Positions 45,552-58,995 of a stretch of 64,000 bases of DNA are shown one piece after another. Location: NCBI RefSeq assembly GCF_047948215.1, contig NC_134463.1:99724657-99788656 (forward strand), given 5' to 3'. Both the position numbers and the translations under genes were made by a program. The notes beneath the pieces were generated by a model. That model was not told the origin of the DNA. It ran no database searches and saw only the letters and a program-made list of their open reading frames with translations. Numbering within the stretch: position 1 is the stretch's first letter; each line of letters begins with the position of its first letter. This stretch comes from Lycorma delicatula. Lineage: Eukaryota; Arthropoda; Insecta; Hemiptera; Fulgoridae.

Positions 45552-47344
45552 CAGTTTAAATTTTGAAATAACCTTTTTCACGATAACTAAAACTATAGTT
45601 TGTTAAATAAAATATTTTACCAACCTTAAAAAAATTCCAAACAGATTCTTTTCATTCATTCTAAATTCTAACAATTAGCTCCAGCAGTTTTAATGTCATC
45701 CATTCTATTTTTTCTACTGTAATTATTCAGTACATTACACTATTTTTTTAATTACATCCTTTCCGGATAATCCATTATTTTCAGGAAAACTCAAGATTTC
45801 TGCAACACAAACAAAACAATTACTTAATAAAATTTAATAACAAAACTACTAAATTATTTAGAAGTTTATAATAATTTAATTTTATTGATATCATCTATAA
45901 TTTAGCTATTAAACTAATAAAAGGTTTCATAACTTCTGGACATTTTTTATTAACTGTCTGATTCTTGGAAAACTTAACATGCCATTTGAATCTTTTTTTT
46001 GCGTGATCACGACATTTGTTTCCTAACACCTGCTAGATTTTACGGCTGTCGCATAAATATCTTGAAGTTGTTTAGCTGTTAAATCATGGACGCATTATTT
46101 TAATTATCATAACTAGTTCACCTGTTTTAAGACTGGTCTACAATAATACGGACATCTACCTTAAGAAGCATCGCTATCAACATCGTTTACAATTTTCTTA
46201 AAATCATATATCATTTTTGGATTCAATATAAACGGTGTGTCGAATTAAACAAAACGAAATTTGGGAAATACTTAGTTCTTTATTGCTATTTTTTAATTTT
46301 TAATAATTATTTGTTTCTATCACTTAGTCTTTTGTTTTCTTATTAGTATTTCATTGAATTCGATTAGTAACATTAATAATAGTTTTTTTCACACTTAAAA
46401 CCGATCCAATATATATCCTAACGTTATATAATTTCAAAAAATATATATATAAATAATTCCAGGAGAGTACAAATAAATTCATTGTTTTTTTTTTTTTTTT
46501 AATTACGACAGAGTTTTAATGAACATTCTATTGAGAGTGACGTATTATTTACAGTTGTATACGTAGAACGCAGCTTTGGGATTTTAATTACGTGATCATT
46601 GAATCATTACGGTGAATTTATTTATATAATTACAACAAAAAAAAATCACAACATTAGAGTGAGTGTAATAGCAATAATAAAAATATTCCAATTGCAGTTT
46701 CTTTTTATGAAGAACTTTTGAAAATTGTATGAATTAAGAATTGGTTGATATGTTAAAGGCTGAAGAAAAAATAAAAGATTTAAAATTAAAATAAAAGTTT
46801 AACATAAAGAAAAAAGGTACAGTAAGATAATACAATAAAGATAGGTAATACAAAAAGCTTTCGGAGAGGAACAACGATGAGTCAGCCAGTCAGTGAGAGT
46901 TTTTGAGGGTGACTCAGAACTTAACTAGAGTTGTCAGTTTCAACTGTGCAAGAAGATTGTTTCCCCTCTTTATAACAACGATTTCGGAATTTATATTTTC
47001 CTCTGTGCTTGTTTTATATTATTATATACATATATAACTAATAACCTTTAGATATTACTTGTCAGGTCTTATACAAAATAAGTTTTTCTCTTTTGCTTCA
47101 GACAAAAATTAAATTTTGTTTTTAATTACTTTTATTTAATCGTACATATTTTCTATCTAAGATAGTATTTAAGAATTTAATAACAGAAGCTGATTTATCA
47201 TTAATGAAAACGTAATTAAAAATCCATAATAAAATATTTATTATAATTTGAACATAATAATATGTCTGTAATTCTTCTCCGGATCAGGTATATTCTGCGT
47301 CTAAAATAAAAATTTTATTAATATTTTAAGTAATAAATAATAAG
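45552..47344. other. AT-rich unannotated stretch
   Basis: A/T-rich; a T-run at about 46484-46500. No recognised element or frame. Confidence 0.4.
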
Positions 47345-47575
47345 CCCACCAAATGTAGTGGAAAAAATTGTTATCGTAATCAGCTGATTTCGAAGTCGAA
47401 GGTTCTTAGGTCCAAATCCTATTAACGGCAGTTGTTTTTTGTCAGATTTGAGTATAGATCGTGGATACTGGCGTTCTTTGGTGGTTGGGGTTCAATTAAC
47501 GACACGTCTCACGAATAGTTGGTCTGAGTCGATTCAAGACTACAAGTTTACCGGTTTATTTACAGTTAAATTCCA
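47345..47575 (+). mobile_element. tRNA-derived SINE, family A, diverged copy 5
   Basis: Plus strand: atcagctgatttcgaagtcg, then aggtccaaatcc (degenerate box B), then gatcgtggatactggcgttc and tttggtggttggggttcaatt, in the family A order. Box A is badly decayed. The frame 47439-47672 only reads this SINE. Confidence 0.75.
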
Positions 47576-47999
47576 GTCGTTTCTTTATAAAGAAATACAT
47601 CTTATGTTGCTTTTCACGTTTATATTAATAATCAAGTTTATATTAATAAAGATTACATTAGATCAAAATTGAATTGAAGCGAATTTCATTTCTTTTTTGT
47701 GATTAAATTTGAGTATTATTTTTTTGTTCTTTACGGAAGAAAATATTACCTTTGGAGTAGATATAGGCCATATATATTGTACTCGTACCTTTCAACAACA
47801 GTAAAACTTTTATTGCTTGTTCCAATCTTTCTCGTAACTATGGTGGAATTAATTAGATGTTTTCACTGAAAGTAATGGTGTTGATTTTATAACTTTGCTA
47901 TCAGTCACACCTATGAATTAGCTGCATTTTTGTAGGTTTGGGATACTGATATTAAATAGCATATTCAGTTTGACATAAAAGTTTACTTCTCATTTTTAC
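47576..47999. other. AT-rich gap
   Basis: A/T-rich interval between the SINE and the LINE 3' UTR fragment. Nothing recognisable. Confidence 0.4.
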
Positions 48000-48190
48000 C
48001 CTCCCTCCGGAGTTGTCCCCGTTAGAGGCAAAGCACAAAGGACCGAGTCCCGGTTACTGGTTGATGGAGGCCGGGAACGGCATAGCCGGGCCTGGCGTTT
48101 CTGTCGTCTGGCGACTAGAGGCAAAGGCACCTCCCGGAACCGAGTTCATGCTTAATGGGAATCTGGTTCAGGGAGGTAGGGGAAAAAAGG
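48000..48190 (+). mobile_element. R1-type LINE 3' UTR fragment (5'-truncated copy)
   Basis: gtccccgttagaggcaaagc, acaaaggaccgagtcccggt, ggccgggaacggcatagccg and aggcaaaggcacctc match, on plus, the minus-strand UTR at 1613-1800 almost phrase for phrase. It ends in an A-run at 48181-48187. It contains only the distal UTR; the stem-loop region at 1827-1876 is not included. The frame 48013-48261 is a chance reading of it. Confidence 0.85.
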
Positions 48191-51100
48191 TTTATATAAT
48201 TGATTATAAACAAACTCTGAAAACAAAAAAATTAATTAACACGCAAAATATAATCATCTAAAGTGCTAAGGAAATTTACATTCAATTTAAAATGTTATAT
48301 GTGTATTGCATCGACACAAATCTGTATCTGTTTAATCTGTCTAATTGACCAGTGTTTTACATTTAATAACAGAGTAACAAAATTGTATGTAAATTAAAAT
48401 ATGAAACGCTAATTTATCTTAGTAATAATGATATAATTTTGTACATTATATAATATTAAATTCTTGTGTATTTAGAAATAATATACGTACTGTTAGCTCA
48501 TAATTTTTATTAATGCAATATTGAATAAATAATCGACGCGTAAATACATTCTATTTTCTATTTCTTACTTTAAAAATCGTATGTCAATATTACTTTAAAT
48601 CAGATGGCTCCTCATCAGCGAGGTTTTCTGTCTAGACAGACAATACCTTACTTGTAGGATTGGGATCCGGTTTATTTCTAGCAGAATGCCAGTACAACGG
48701 GATGAATTTGTGCCTAGCTGAAAAACACAAGCCTTCTCTGAATATATAATATCTGTATTACGGACGATTGATTACTGCACTGGGAAGGATGTAACATGAA
48801 AGTAAGCATTACGTTCTGATAAATTGAAATTTTGATTAATTATTACTGAAGAGTCAGCGGGTGGGTTTCTGACGTACAGCACATTTGAAATTTGGTGATC
48901 CATACTACGTATAAGGGCAATAGAAGACATTCTAAAATAATTATAAGAGGTGGCTAATAATCCTATCAGTTTTTTACTTCTAATACGAGAGAAGTAAATA
49001 GGAGGCTCAGCGATTGGTAATTGGTGTAACATATTGATCAGATTCCTAAACGGTAGAACTATCAGTTACGCGTCTATCATCAAATCGTTAATAGCTCTGA
49101 TTTCGAAGAATGACGTAAATAATTCAGTGAAGTATTATTACCTCTGTCGTAAATATCGCATACCGGTAGTTAAATTACTTTGCACTGTGTTAATTTATAC
49201 GTCGCACTGTAGCGATGGTTAAAAATCCAATACACACTATTGGCCGGATGTGAAATCGATAAGGTTTTAAATTTCTTAAATCTATAAGATTTAATTTCTT
49301 GAAATCTTTTTTGTCGAGTACTTTGCGCTTCTACTTCAGTTACTTAAAAGCACTTATTTAGCCTAGGCGTATGTTTGCCCATTTTAAAAGTTATTTTATT
49401 TTCAATTTCTTCATCCATTTTCCTTGGAGATTAGTTTTTTTTTTCTATTTCTAAGGTCTGTGTGTTATCCTTACTTTTGTTTTCCGAATGTTTATGGCCT
49501 AAATTTTAAAACAAAGCAATTTGTCAGATTGGTATTACAAGTTGGTATTACAGATTCTACCTAAGTATCTTCCATGTGGTATTTTTTATGTGTGAACAAA
49601 CAATTGTTATGATAAACAGTAATATTTTATATTATTAGATATAATTAACTGTTCCCTAAGAGTGATTATTGTAGTGTTTATATGATAAAATCCAGTTTTA
49701 CAATAAGATTTAATATTCTTGTTTTCCATTCAATGGATTGTAGTTTTATTTAAAAACCGATACTGTTTTATATCTTCAGCAAAGATCTACTGTCATTTAT
49801 TTTTATCATTAAATAAATTTAAAAAAAAGTCTAATTTCAGAATCCTTCAGTAGCTATAAATGAAAAAAGTCAAAGAAAGTACACAACTATTATATTGCTA
49901 TACAAAATATGAATAGTTTGTCAGGTTACTCAAAATATTTCTTTCCGATCAGACAGATTAAATAAAGTATAATTAATTATTCTTCGTAGAAAAAAAATTA
50001 TTGTATATTGAAAAACAGAGAAAAATCGTCTCCCACTTGGTTCTAAGCAAACCCGATTGTTCGGTTGACTTATATTTAAACTATATTGTGTTAGATAATC
50101 GGTGAAATAAATTTAACACGCACTAGTTGTAATCTCATTAGTTTTGTGTTGGCATGAACGAATACTTTATTTGACTCTAAGCCAGATTACGATGCGGTCA
50201 GTAGTTTCTTTAGATTACTGGGAAATTTCTTTGTATTTTGTAGACAAATATTACTGCAAAAATATTTTGTTATAATTTAACACACGAATCATTAATTTTC
50301 ATTAAGCGTAGATAAATGTAGTTATTTAATTATTTTCGTATAACTTTGGATAGCTGTAGTTACAGAGAAGTTTTAGTGATAAATAACCAGGGCTTAGAAA
50401 CAGATAGAGGGTGGCGAGGCGGGACGGGAGGGTAAAACTGGATGTGATAATTTGAAATGAAATAAATAAGTACTACAGTCAAAGTTAAGTAACTAAGTAA
50501 GTTAGGCATGCACAGAACAGAGCTAGATTATCACTTCCTTTAATGCAATGATGCATGACGCCATGATGAAAATTCCCCCATTGCCCCCGTTTTACTTCCC
50601 CCTTTTTTCATCCCGTCCGCTACTCTTCACATCACTGTGAAAACAGCTAGTGGGGTTCACCCTCATTATTGTGTATCCTGCTTGACAGTTCCCCCCTTCC
50701 CCGCCGACGTTACTCCCTCACCCTTTCCCTTATTTCAACCCACTCCCACAAACAGTACGCCCTATCAAATTATCTTTTTCACTCACACTTACTTTACTAT
50801 ATAGATATATGTATCTCGTGTACATCCATTCACGCACGCACATACATATATACAAACACACAATATACCGTCTCATTCACTCGCATTCTGTTTGTGTATG
50901 TATCTTTTTCATCCTGTCTCGTCTGCTCCTTTCCCATTATAATATTCACTCGTTGTTGGTTCCACACTTTGTATCACACGTTTAATGAAATGTAGTTACA
51001 GACGATACAAAAAAAATTGTTATTTTTTTTTTTACATTTCATTTTAAAACAAAAAAATGTTTTTGTCACTTTTATAATTTACGTAAAAGGTATTACATCA

Positions 51101-53564
51101 TCATATTTTTTACTTAAACATTTGTTAAAGAAATAAATAAAAATATTTAATTTTTATGAAAAATTTTTCTTCTTTGTATTCGTTATCGGTAACGTGTATC
51201 GTTAAAAAAAAAACATTAGAGGTAAATAGTGTGTACTACATTAAGTAAAGGGAAATTTACAAATTGCCATATATTTGTAAATTAAATATTTTTTTACCAA
51301 ATTTTCGTAGATAAGTGCTGCATTACTTTCGGTCTTACTGTGAGATTGTGGGAGTTAAATTGAATTTTGTTTAGGTCTTGAGGTATGAAGTTCGGAAATA
51401 CCGTTACTTTGGTCTCGAGTCGTATTTGAGTACACCCAATTTAAGAGCTACAACTGACAACGTAACTTCAATTTGATGACTGTATGGTGTATTCTTCATA
51501 CTTACAGCGAGTCACAACGGTGAGCGAGTTAAAAGTTGATCCTTGTATGTTGGCTAGTTACTTTTAACCAGCTAATCAAATTACGGTTATAAAAATTTAA
51601 TTTTCTTATAAACAGAAATTCTATTATATATTCAATTAAAAAAAGTTATCCCTCGATTAGCTTTCTTATATATTTATGTTTTGGGTATTTCTTTCATAAA
51701 AAGTTATAAAAAATAATTATTAAAAAAAAATTATTCAAAATAAAATAACGAAACGTCCGGTCTTACTGAGTAAAACTGTACAAGAAGTCTATTTTTAATA
51801 CTTAATTACAAATCAGATTATCTAATAATTTTAATTTAATATTCATACGATAAATAGTAACACCAAGCATATGTTATTTTAACAACTTTTGAATTGAAAG
51901 ATATATTGTTTTTTAGATTGATCAAATTATACTTAAATTCCTAAAAATCCGACCTCTATTACATGTATTTTACTTTTTTTACTTTATTGCTTATTTATTT
52001 AAATCATTTTCTAATTTTTATTTTTATTCTACCTATCTCAGTTTGATATTTCATTCATTGGGGTGGGTTCACATCTTGTTTTTATGATTTTCACTGCACG
52101 TAGTTATCATTAAAATATATTAATAAATGTTTATGCTTTCTAATTTTTCAGCTTTTTAGGAAAATTATGCGATAGTTTTTCTGTAATAGTTAACCTATAG
52201 GTTAGTAGTTTCGTTTTTTTACGAACGATAACCTTTTTGGAGTTTGTCTTTAATAAATTAACTGTGATTTTTTTTTTTATGAATTACCAGTGCAAATTAA
52301 CTCAGGAGCGACATCAAATCATTAATAGGAGTGGCAAGTTTTGAATGTTTGAAACAATAACATATTTATTATGTGAAAATAAATTTATAGAATGGTTAAA
52401 TCTGTTTTCTTTTTGTTTAATTGTATCCAGAAGTTAATCTTTCAGACTTCACTCATTTAAAATTAATAGATTTGATAAAAAAAGAGAGCAGCTTTTTTTT
52501 AAAGAAATGGTTACCTTGTGGTTCCTTTGTCTCACCGTTAAAAAATATTATTGAAAATTATGTTTAATGAGAACAACCGTTTATTAAGCATGTGAAGGAA
52601 GAAACGAGCTTGTCTTAATAAAGATACACGAAAGATGATATATTACCATCTTTTGGTAATTAACTGCGCTTTAGTTGGTAGAAAATAAAATATTAAGTTA
52701 TACCATTTTAATGGCAAATGAATGCGGTAATAATTACTTTCCGACAAGCTTTACAGTGTATAAATTGTTTGTTACTGAAAAGCCGGAATATCAAGCGTTA
52801 CCCCGTATTCATGTATTTTCGTAATATACAAAGCAATGTACCCTAAAACACAAACGTGTGTGTTCGTGTGCGCGCTGATACGATGTAAGTATGGCTTTTG
52901 ACCAAGAGTAACAGAGCTTGTAGAGCGCTGCAATTAATCCTTAGCGAGCCTTTAGCGATGCCCGTACCCTTTCCACCCTATTATAACCATCAACCGACCT
53001 AAGTGCTTGCTTTTAACCCTAGAAAGGATTAAGTCCTACGTACCACAAGTTACCTCGTAAACTTTTAGTTGAAACATGAGTAATATCATTATTAAGGATC
53101 TTTCCAGACTTAATGTACGTATTATATTAAACATTTTGCACGGTATATATACGGTCTAATTTCGGTTTTATATTTAAAATTATAGAACTGTTGAATTAAT
53201 TAATTTGCATAAGCCCCGTAATAGCATTTCGTTATCACTCTGTATACTACCCTATACATATAAACCGAAAGCCTGGTGATAATTATTAAGGCTATAGAAC
53301 TAGTTTGTAGTATATCTAATAAACTTTATATAGTGCCGGTAAAAATTAAGATATATTTTTATTTTTTCTACCTTTTACAAACCAATCGTTTAAAAAAGAA
53401 TTCGTTTTTTATATCTAATTACCAAAAAATTCATGTCTTACATGATTAGTAAAAAAAGGAAGTAGTTTTGGTTTCTTTTCATTCTAACCTCTTGATCTCT
53501 TATTACGGATAACATTTTACAATTCTGTTCAACAATCAGGGTACAGGTGTATTAATTAAAATGA
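48191..53564. other. Long unannotated stretch
   Basis: About 48600-49240 is of mixed composition, with a frame on minus (48772-49032, starts MLHQLPIAEPPIYF) and one on plus (49034-49222), neither recognisable. About 50390-50960 is strand-asymmetric: purine-rich, then C/T-rich with several C-runs and a Ser/Thr/Tyr-rich chance frame. About 52840-53060 is less AT-rich (acaaacgtgtgtgttcgtgtg). The remainder is A/T-rich. No gene can be supported. Confidence 0.35.
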
Positions 53565-54620
53565 AGAAAGGTAAGATCTGATTTAGAAAGAGGTTAGACA
53601 AGGATATAATCTCTCCCCGTTTTTTTGTATTTTTTACAATAAGAAGGAATAAATGAATTAAAGGAAATTTTTTTAGAATATGAGTTATTTAATTGGAAAA
53701 CATAAAAATTCATTCATGATATGTTGTTCTTTTCGGTTATTCAATTTCGGTTTTCTACGAAAAGAACAACTACTTAATTCGAGAAGAAAACTTTAATAAG
53801 AACAAAACGAAGGTGATTAATTGTCAGAAAGGAAGGTGATAAGAAATTAAATATTAATATAAAAATTAAATATACATAAGGATAGAGAATATTGTTATTT
53901 TGATATTAAGATTATAAAGGACGAATGAAATAATACATCAAAAAATGGTAAGCCCAATGAAGTAAGATATTCATAAAAAAAATAATAAATCAACTTGATC
54001 TAAGAAATAGACATAGATTTTTTGAAAATATTTTTGTGAAGTATAACCACTGTTCCAATAACAGCAATAATAATGAAGTCATAAAGCAAAAAAATAGAGG
54101 CCGTTGAGATATGACGTTACAGGAGGATATTGGAATTAATTTGCGTTGTTCGAAACTAAGAGATTGTGAAAACGAAGATTTATTTTTTTTTTGGAGGCGA
54201 AAAACTCTTGCGTTATCGCCCTGATAAAAAAGAAAAAAAGCCCCTTTTCGGATATTAAAATAATAAAAGAAACCTAACCGTTAGGATAATAAAATCAAAA
54301 TTTATGTATATTGATTCATCTTCTTAGAAGTCACGGATACGTGAGTAGTTATTCGTTAAAACGAAGAGAAAATAAATTTATAGTAGAATCTTTTAATGAT
54401 ATGATCAAAATAGGTATGCCATATGTAATAAGAAATTCATGTTCAGTTAATTTGGTGATGGGTGGACGTATACAAAGTAAAAACTGTAGAGGAATACAAA
54501 TTTTAAAATGCATGAAACAAGTAATTGAGAATTTAGGATGTAGTAAATAATATGTAAAGATTATATGAATATGAATAACACAAGAGAAGGACTGTAGAAT
54601 ACCCAAAAACCAGTTGACAA
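53565..54620 (+). pseudogene. Fossil RTE-type LINE reverse transcriptase and C-terminus
   Basis: Plus strand across frames. Near 53590: KEVRQGYNLSPFFCIFYNKK, the GVRQGC-LSPLLFN block. Near 53790: NFNKNKTKVINCQKGR, the MKINKNKTKVM block. Near 54085: KIEAVEI..RYRRILEL, the RLEAFEMRCYRRML block. Near 54315: LIHLLRSHGY, the LIGHILRHPG block. Near 54460-54540: GGRIQSKNCRGIQILKCMKQ and then VIENLGCS, matching EGQVEGKNCVGRPSLEYVKQ. The order matches the long LINE at 58978. The FADD block between the first two is missing or replaced. Many stops and shifts mark an old, dead copy related to, but not the same subfamily as, the long one. Confidence 0.85.
53723..53770. repeat. 13-bp perfect inverted repeat inside the fossil LINE
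   Basis: gttgttcttttcg (53723-53735) and cgaaaagaacaac (53758-53770) are exact reverse complements around 22 bases. It lies where the FADD active-site block should be, so it probably marks a rearrangement or a small insertion. Confidence 0.85.
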
Positions 54621-56231
54621 TCTGATAACTCAAACAGAAAAATCGCAGTAGTAATGAACGAGGTAAAACAGCCTGAAGTAACATTTTTATTTCTCGCATT
54701 ACCTTCAGAATTACATTCAATAGCAAACTTTAATCAAAGATTTGAGCCGTTATAACTTAATTCTCAATACATAATAATTTTTTACTGAAAATATGTTGAA
54801 GTAAAACGCCAGAATGACAGGTAATAATTTGCATTGTTGTAACGTAATACAAGTTGGTTGTTGTAAAGTAACATCTTATTTTCATTACTCTAAATTTGTA
54901 ATATTTTTTTTTGTTAACTAAATTAAAAATTAACTAAATTTAAAAATTAAATACTGTGATAATTAAAGTAAATAGTATCAGTTGACCTAGCCATTTAATT
55001 TATAGTAGTGTTGTAAATTATTAGTTATTGCGTATTATTATTGCGAAGGCTGCTATTATTAGTGTATGGGCAATTAATTTCAACATTAACTATTTAAAGT
55101 TTGTTATTCGATGTAATTGTTAACGTAATACGTTCGGTACGCCGGAAGGCGGAGGTAGATTTCACCGGTGCTTAGTATGGGATAAAAAAGATTTCCACCT
55201 TAAAGTTAAGAAAAACTTCAAATTTACTCAATACGACAATGGTTGCAATGGTTTAGCATACGACAAGCCTCATCTTACAATTTCAGAAATATTTTTGTCA
55301 TCCCTTGTCGTAAGGGTTGGTCATATCAAAAATTGTTTCAGACAAAAGTTTTAGGTAATGTTTTGAGAACTAACGATTACTTTAAACCGACTCAATACTT
55401 TGGCTATTAAGGGAGGTATGAGTTTTTTTGTTATCGTAATTCTTTCCCCATTCTTTCCACCGTCTGGGCCAGTGGTTGGTTGGTGATATCAATAAATTTT
55501 ACTGAGACAAGTTTTAGGCCCTTATCCAAACAATAGTAGGAACTTTAAACTAATGTAACGAACTCGATCAAGATTTTGGGTCGTTATATTTTATATAACA
55601 ATTTGAAAGTGATTAGCGTAAAATTACGGCAGTTATCGTGTCCACAAGAAAATGAAATACATATATATATATAACTTTTGAAGTGACGTTGGTTTTGGGG
55701 CCTGGGGGATGTAAAACGCTAAGATATGTCGAAATTTTCAGAAAATCGAATCATGGTACCCATTACAATAGGTAGCTTTCTTATGAAAACTACCTAAACG
55801 TTACTAAGGGGTGTTCACCTCGTTTTATTACTACAACGATGTTCGCATTTTTGCAAATTTTATTGCTTATATAACTCGAAAACTAAGGCATTTATCGTAA
55901 AACAGTTTCGGCCATCGTTCTTCTGTTAAATTTTACATTAAAATCATGCAACACAATATTACAACAAAAAATGTCAGAGTAAAATTTATTTAAGGAAGCG
56001 TTTTAAAGTCGGTGATATTTTAAGTGGCTTTATCCGAAAAAAATATTAATAAAATTTCCATTGTTTATTTAAAAATAAACTGCCCTACTTAACTATTGAG
56101 ATATGGTTTATGTTCTTATGAAAAAAGACTGTAGAAAGGTAATAAAATTATTAATTCAACTATTCAGTTACAACTTTATTTTTTTAATACGAACTTGAAT
56201 TTTGAAATTGAAAAAATTGAGTAAAAAGATT
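54621..56231. other. Unannotated stretch
   Basis: A/T-rich to about 55120; 55130-55950 is of higher complexity (cgtacgccggaaggcggagg, ggggcctgggggatg) without coding motifs and looks like dispersed-repeat sequence. Nothing could be named. Confidence 0.3.
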
Positions 56232-56275
56232 GGGTTCCAGTTATATATGTAAAGGGTTCCAGTTATATATGTAAA
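56232..56275. repeat. Perfect 22-bp tandem duplication
   Basis: The unit beginning gggttccagttatatatg occurs at 56232-56253 and again immediately at 56254-56275 with no change. Confidence 0.95.
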
Positions 56276-56921
56276 GATACTTTATTATGCCAGAAGAAGT
56301 AGTCATTAAATATTGAAAACAATAAGAATAAAGAAAATGGTTTGCTAGACTATAGAAAACACTACAAGAAAAGGCGAAAGTGACCCGTATTCTTTCGCTC
56401 ATAGAGTAAAACTATCGGAGACCTTTTACTAATTCAGAAATTGTTATGCAGGGTTATTTTAGAATAAAATATAAGAAGAGAGTGTAGCAGCTTCGGACCG
56501 GTGTAAGAAAAGAGGGGCGGAAAAAGAGTTCATTGCGGACAAAGCGTAGGAGTAACTCCAACAAACTTGTTTCGTTACTTCAAGTATAATGAAACGCTAA
56601 TACTTTAAGATGTTTTTATTCAGCCAAACTCTAGTTGCTTATTATTATTATTTTTTAATATATTCGATGAGGAGTTTATTTTAAAGTAACACCTGCTTAG
56701 TTTTAGTCGGTTCTATTAGATTCATCTATAAGTTACAAAAGGAAGTAAAAAATAAATATTCATAAAAATTTTGTTTAAAAATTGAGATCTTACTTCTCTA
56801 TTCAATTCATTAGATTCAGTGACCTATTTATTAAATGAACAACATATTTCTTTTAATTTTTTTAGACTTGCTAATTCAGTAGATTAAAAAAGTCAGCTTC
56901 TATATTATTTATAATATAAAT
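56276..56921. other. AT-rich gap
   Basis: Mostly A/T-rich with a short purine-rich patch near 56480-56550; no gene or element recognised. Confidence 0.35.
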
Positions 56922-57047
56922 GCCGACTTCCGTGATGAAGTGATAACATATTTTCATTACATCCGGAAGATTACGGGTTGAAATTCCAGTCAGGCTTGGA
57001 ATTGTTTTACACGTTATTAAATACATTTATCATTAGAAAAAAGGAGT
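56922..57047 (+). mobile_element. tRNA-derived SINE, family B-like, diverged copy 4
   Basis: gccgacttccgtgatgaagtg, then tccggaagattacgggttga, aattccagtcaggcttgg (degenerate box B and following block) and an A-rich tail aaaaaagg at 57037. Order matches family B but identity is low. Confidence 0.5.
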
Positions 57048-58904
57048 ACAAAATCTGTAATTAAGGGTAGGCGTCTGTAATTACTGGAGGAAATATAATG
57101 ATTACTAAAAAAAATTGTTTAATGTGTTTTTTGTGAGCGTATATATTTTTTCTTCTTGAAAAGTTAATAGGTGAACGACTAATTTAAAAAAAAAGAAGTG
57201 GTAAATAAAATCTATCAAACTATACTGTTGGAGAATCAGAATATAATGAAGTATATAAATTCGATCTTAAGTCTAAACCTGTAAATATTTTGAGGGTAAT
57301 GAAAGATTCTTTATAAATCATAAATTACTTCTGAAAAAAAATTAATTAGATATGATTTACCTATTATTAATGAAGACTCCAGTCTTTAAACATCAAAAAA
57401 TGGATTTTGCAACTGTTCTTATCTCAAAATGATCTATTTTTTGGAATTACGAAACCACCACACGAGTGAATTATTTAAAAAGTCATTTTTAAACTCATTA
57501 TAAAGAGTATTGGAAAAAAGTTTGACGTAAAAAAACTTCGGACTACAGCCATCCTAACCAAAACTATTATTAAGAAAACTAAATTACATTTTATTGGAGT
57601 TTCATCATAAAAACATGTGTTCGTTTAGTTACTAATTTTTTTCTTTTTGACATCAAGTTTCCAAATTTTGGAGAATCAGGTATGCATTATAGTAAAACAA
57701 ATATCCTAATACGGAAGTATTCTAAAGAACTTGCAGTTCTGTCAGTCGTTTAGAAAGTATTTTTCTCGATTTCGGTAGAAAACTTAATGATGTAGGGGAA
57801 AATTTTGAAATGTAAATATTAATATATGTGTAATTCACAATTACTAAAATAAAATCGGGTGGGACTGTGTCGAGGCGCACGACCGTTGGTTTAAAGTGTA
57901 ACGTTACAGACCTTGGAGGAAGTTCTTCCGAGCTACAGACTGACCAGTTTATCTGTACAGTTAAATGGAAGAGTCACTATCGGATTTAAAAAAAAATTAA
58001 ACTGAATGTTTCCAATGGAAATTTTAGCTCCCTCATTTGGTCAACCGTACAGAAAAATTGGTGGTCGGGCTGTATGTCAGCGAATCACCTTCAGTGTGCT
58101 GAACTGAAATAAACCCGAGACTTTGACTGTACTAAATTTAATTTTAACATAAAACATATGCTAAATGGTTCATGATATTTATTTTGGATAATACTCGACG
58201 ACAATTTTGTTCATCATTGGTTTGTGACGAGAAGTAAGAGACATAAAGCGTAATAAGCAGCGGAAGAGCTGCTCTGGTACCTGTATGTTTCGTGTTTCGG
58301 TGTGATTTTAAAGACGTTTCACGGTAATAAACAAGGGCATAATGAGGAGGTTTTCCACGCTATATTAATGCAACTTGAAAAAAATTACTGTCAATTCCCG
58401 TATAACATTCTGAATTTTGGTATGTAATCTTAACTAGAAGCTCGCTAAGTTTGGTTAAAATTGTTTTAATATCAGTTATTGTGGAATAAATTAAAAAAGT
58501 ATTGTGAAAATTTTATTTACCCTTTTTTTAAAAAACGCAAAAGTGGTTATAACTAATAACTTACCCCATATAAAAGTCGTATAAATTACTTTCTATAATT
58601 TTAAAAATGGCTGTTCTAAAATGTTGTATTAAATTAAAAATTAGATAAATTCGCTGATTCTTCTACATTTATGATTTTTACAAACAAAAAAGAAACCCTT
58701 TGGATGTTTTGAAATTAATCACAAAATAATGAAATCTTCGTAGAGAAAAAATATAGTATCTCGTAATTACATAGATTAGTACTTAAAGCATCTGTTAGTT
58801 TTTATTACTGAGAATTGTAAAGAAATTATGTACATTTTGATAGAAATAACAAAATTAAGCTACTTAATATTTTGTTGTTTCCAGTTTTGAGTATTTTTGT
58901 TTAA
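57048..58904. other. Unannotated stretch
   Basis: A/T-rich with a more balanced block at about 57855-58350. No open frame or motif worth naming in that block. Confidence 0.35.
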
Positions 58905-58977
58905 TAAGAAAGTAAATGGGAGTTTTTTTCTTTCATTCAGAATGTTCTGGATTTAAATCCATGTCAGGTAACATAGA
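58905..58977 (+). mobile_element. Family B-like SINE fragment interrupted by the RTE LINE
   Basis: ttcattcagaatgttctgg, then atttaaatccatgtcagg resembles the family B head through box B (gttcaaatcctggtcagg). The text continues past the LINE at 62251 as ggtaacataga followed by an A/T-rich tail. The LINE appears to have inserted just after the tRNA-like part. Divergence makes the assignment moderate. Confidence 0.45.
58967..58977. repeat. Left target-site duplication of the RTE LINE
   Basis: ggtaacataga here is repeated exactly at 62251-62261, on the other side of the LINE. Confidence 0.9.
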
Positions 58978-58995
58978 TTTTTTTTTTTTTTGTCT

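Noticed and set aside
48772..49032. 86-codon minus-strand frame as a possible host exon
   Set aside because: Mixed composition made it worth a look, but no family, no convincing splice acceptor or donor, and an in-frame stop soon after; not supportable.
50669..50995. 108-codon Ser/Tyr/His-rich frame
   Set aside because: Reads through C/T-rich and microsatellite-like sequence; low complexity, no family.
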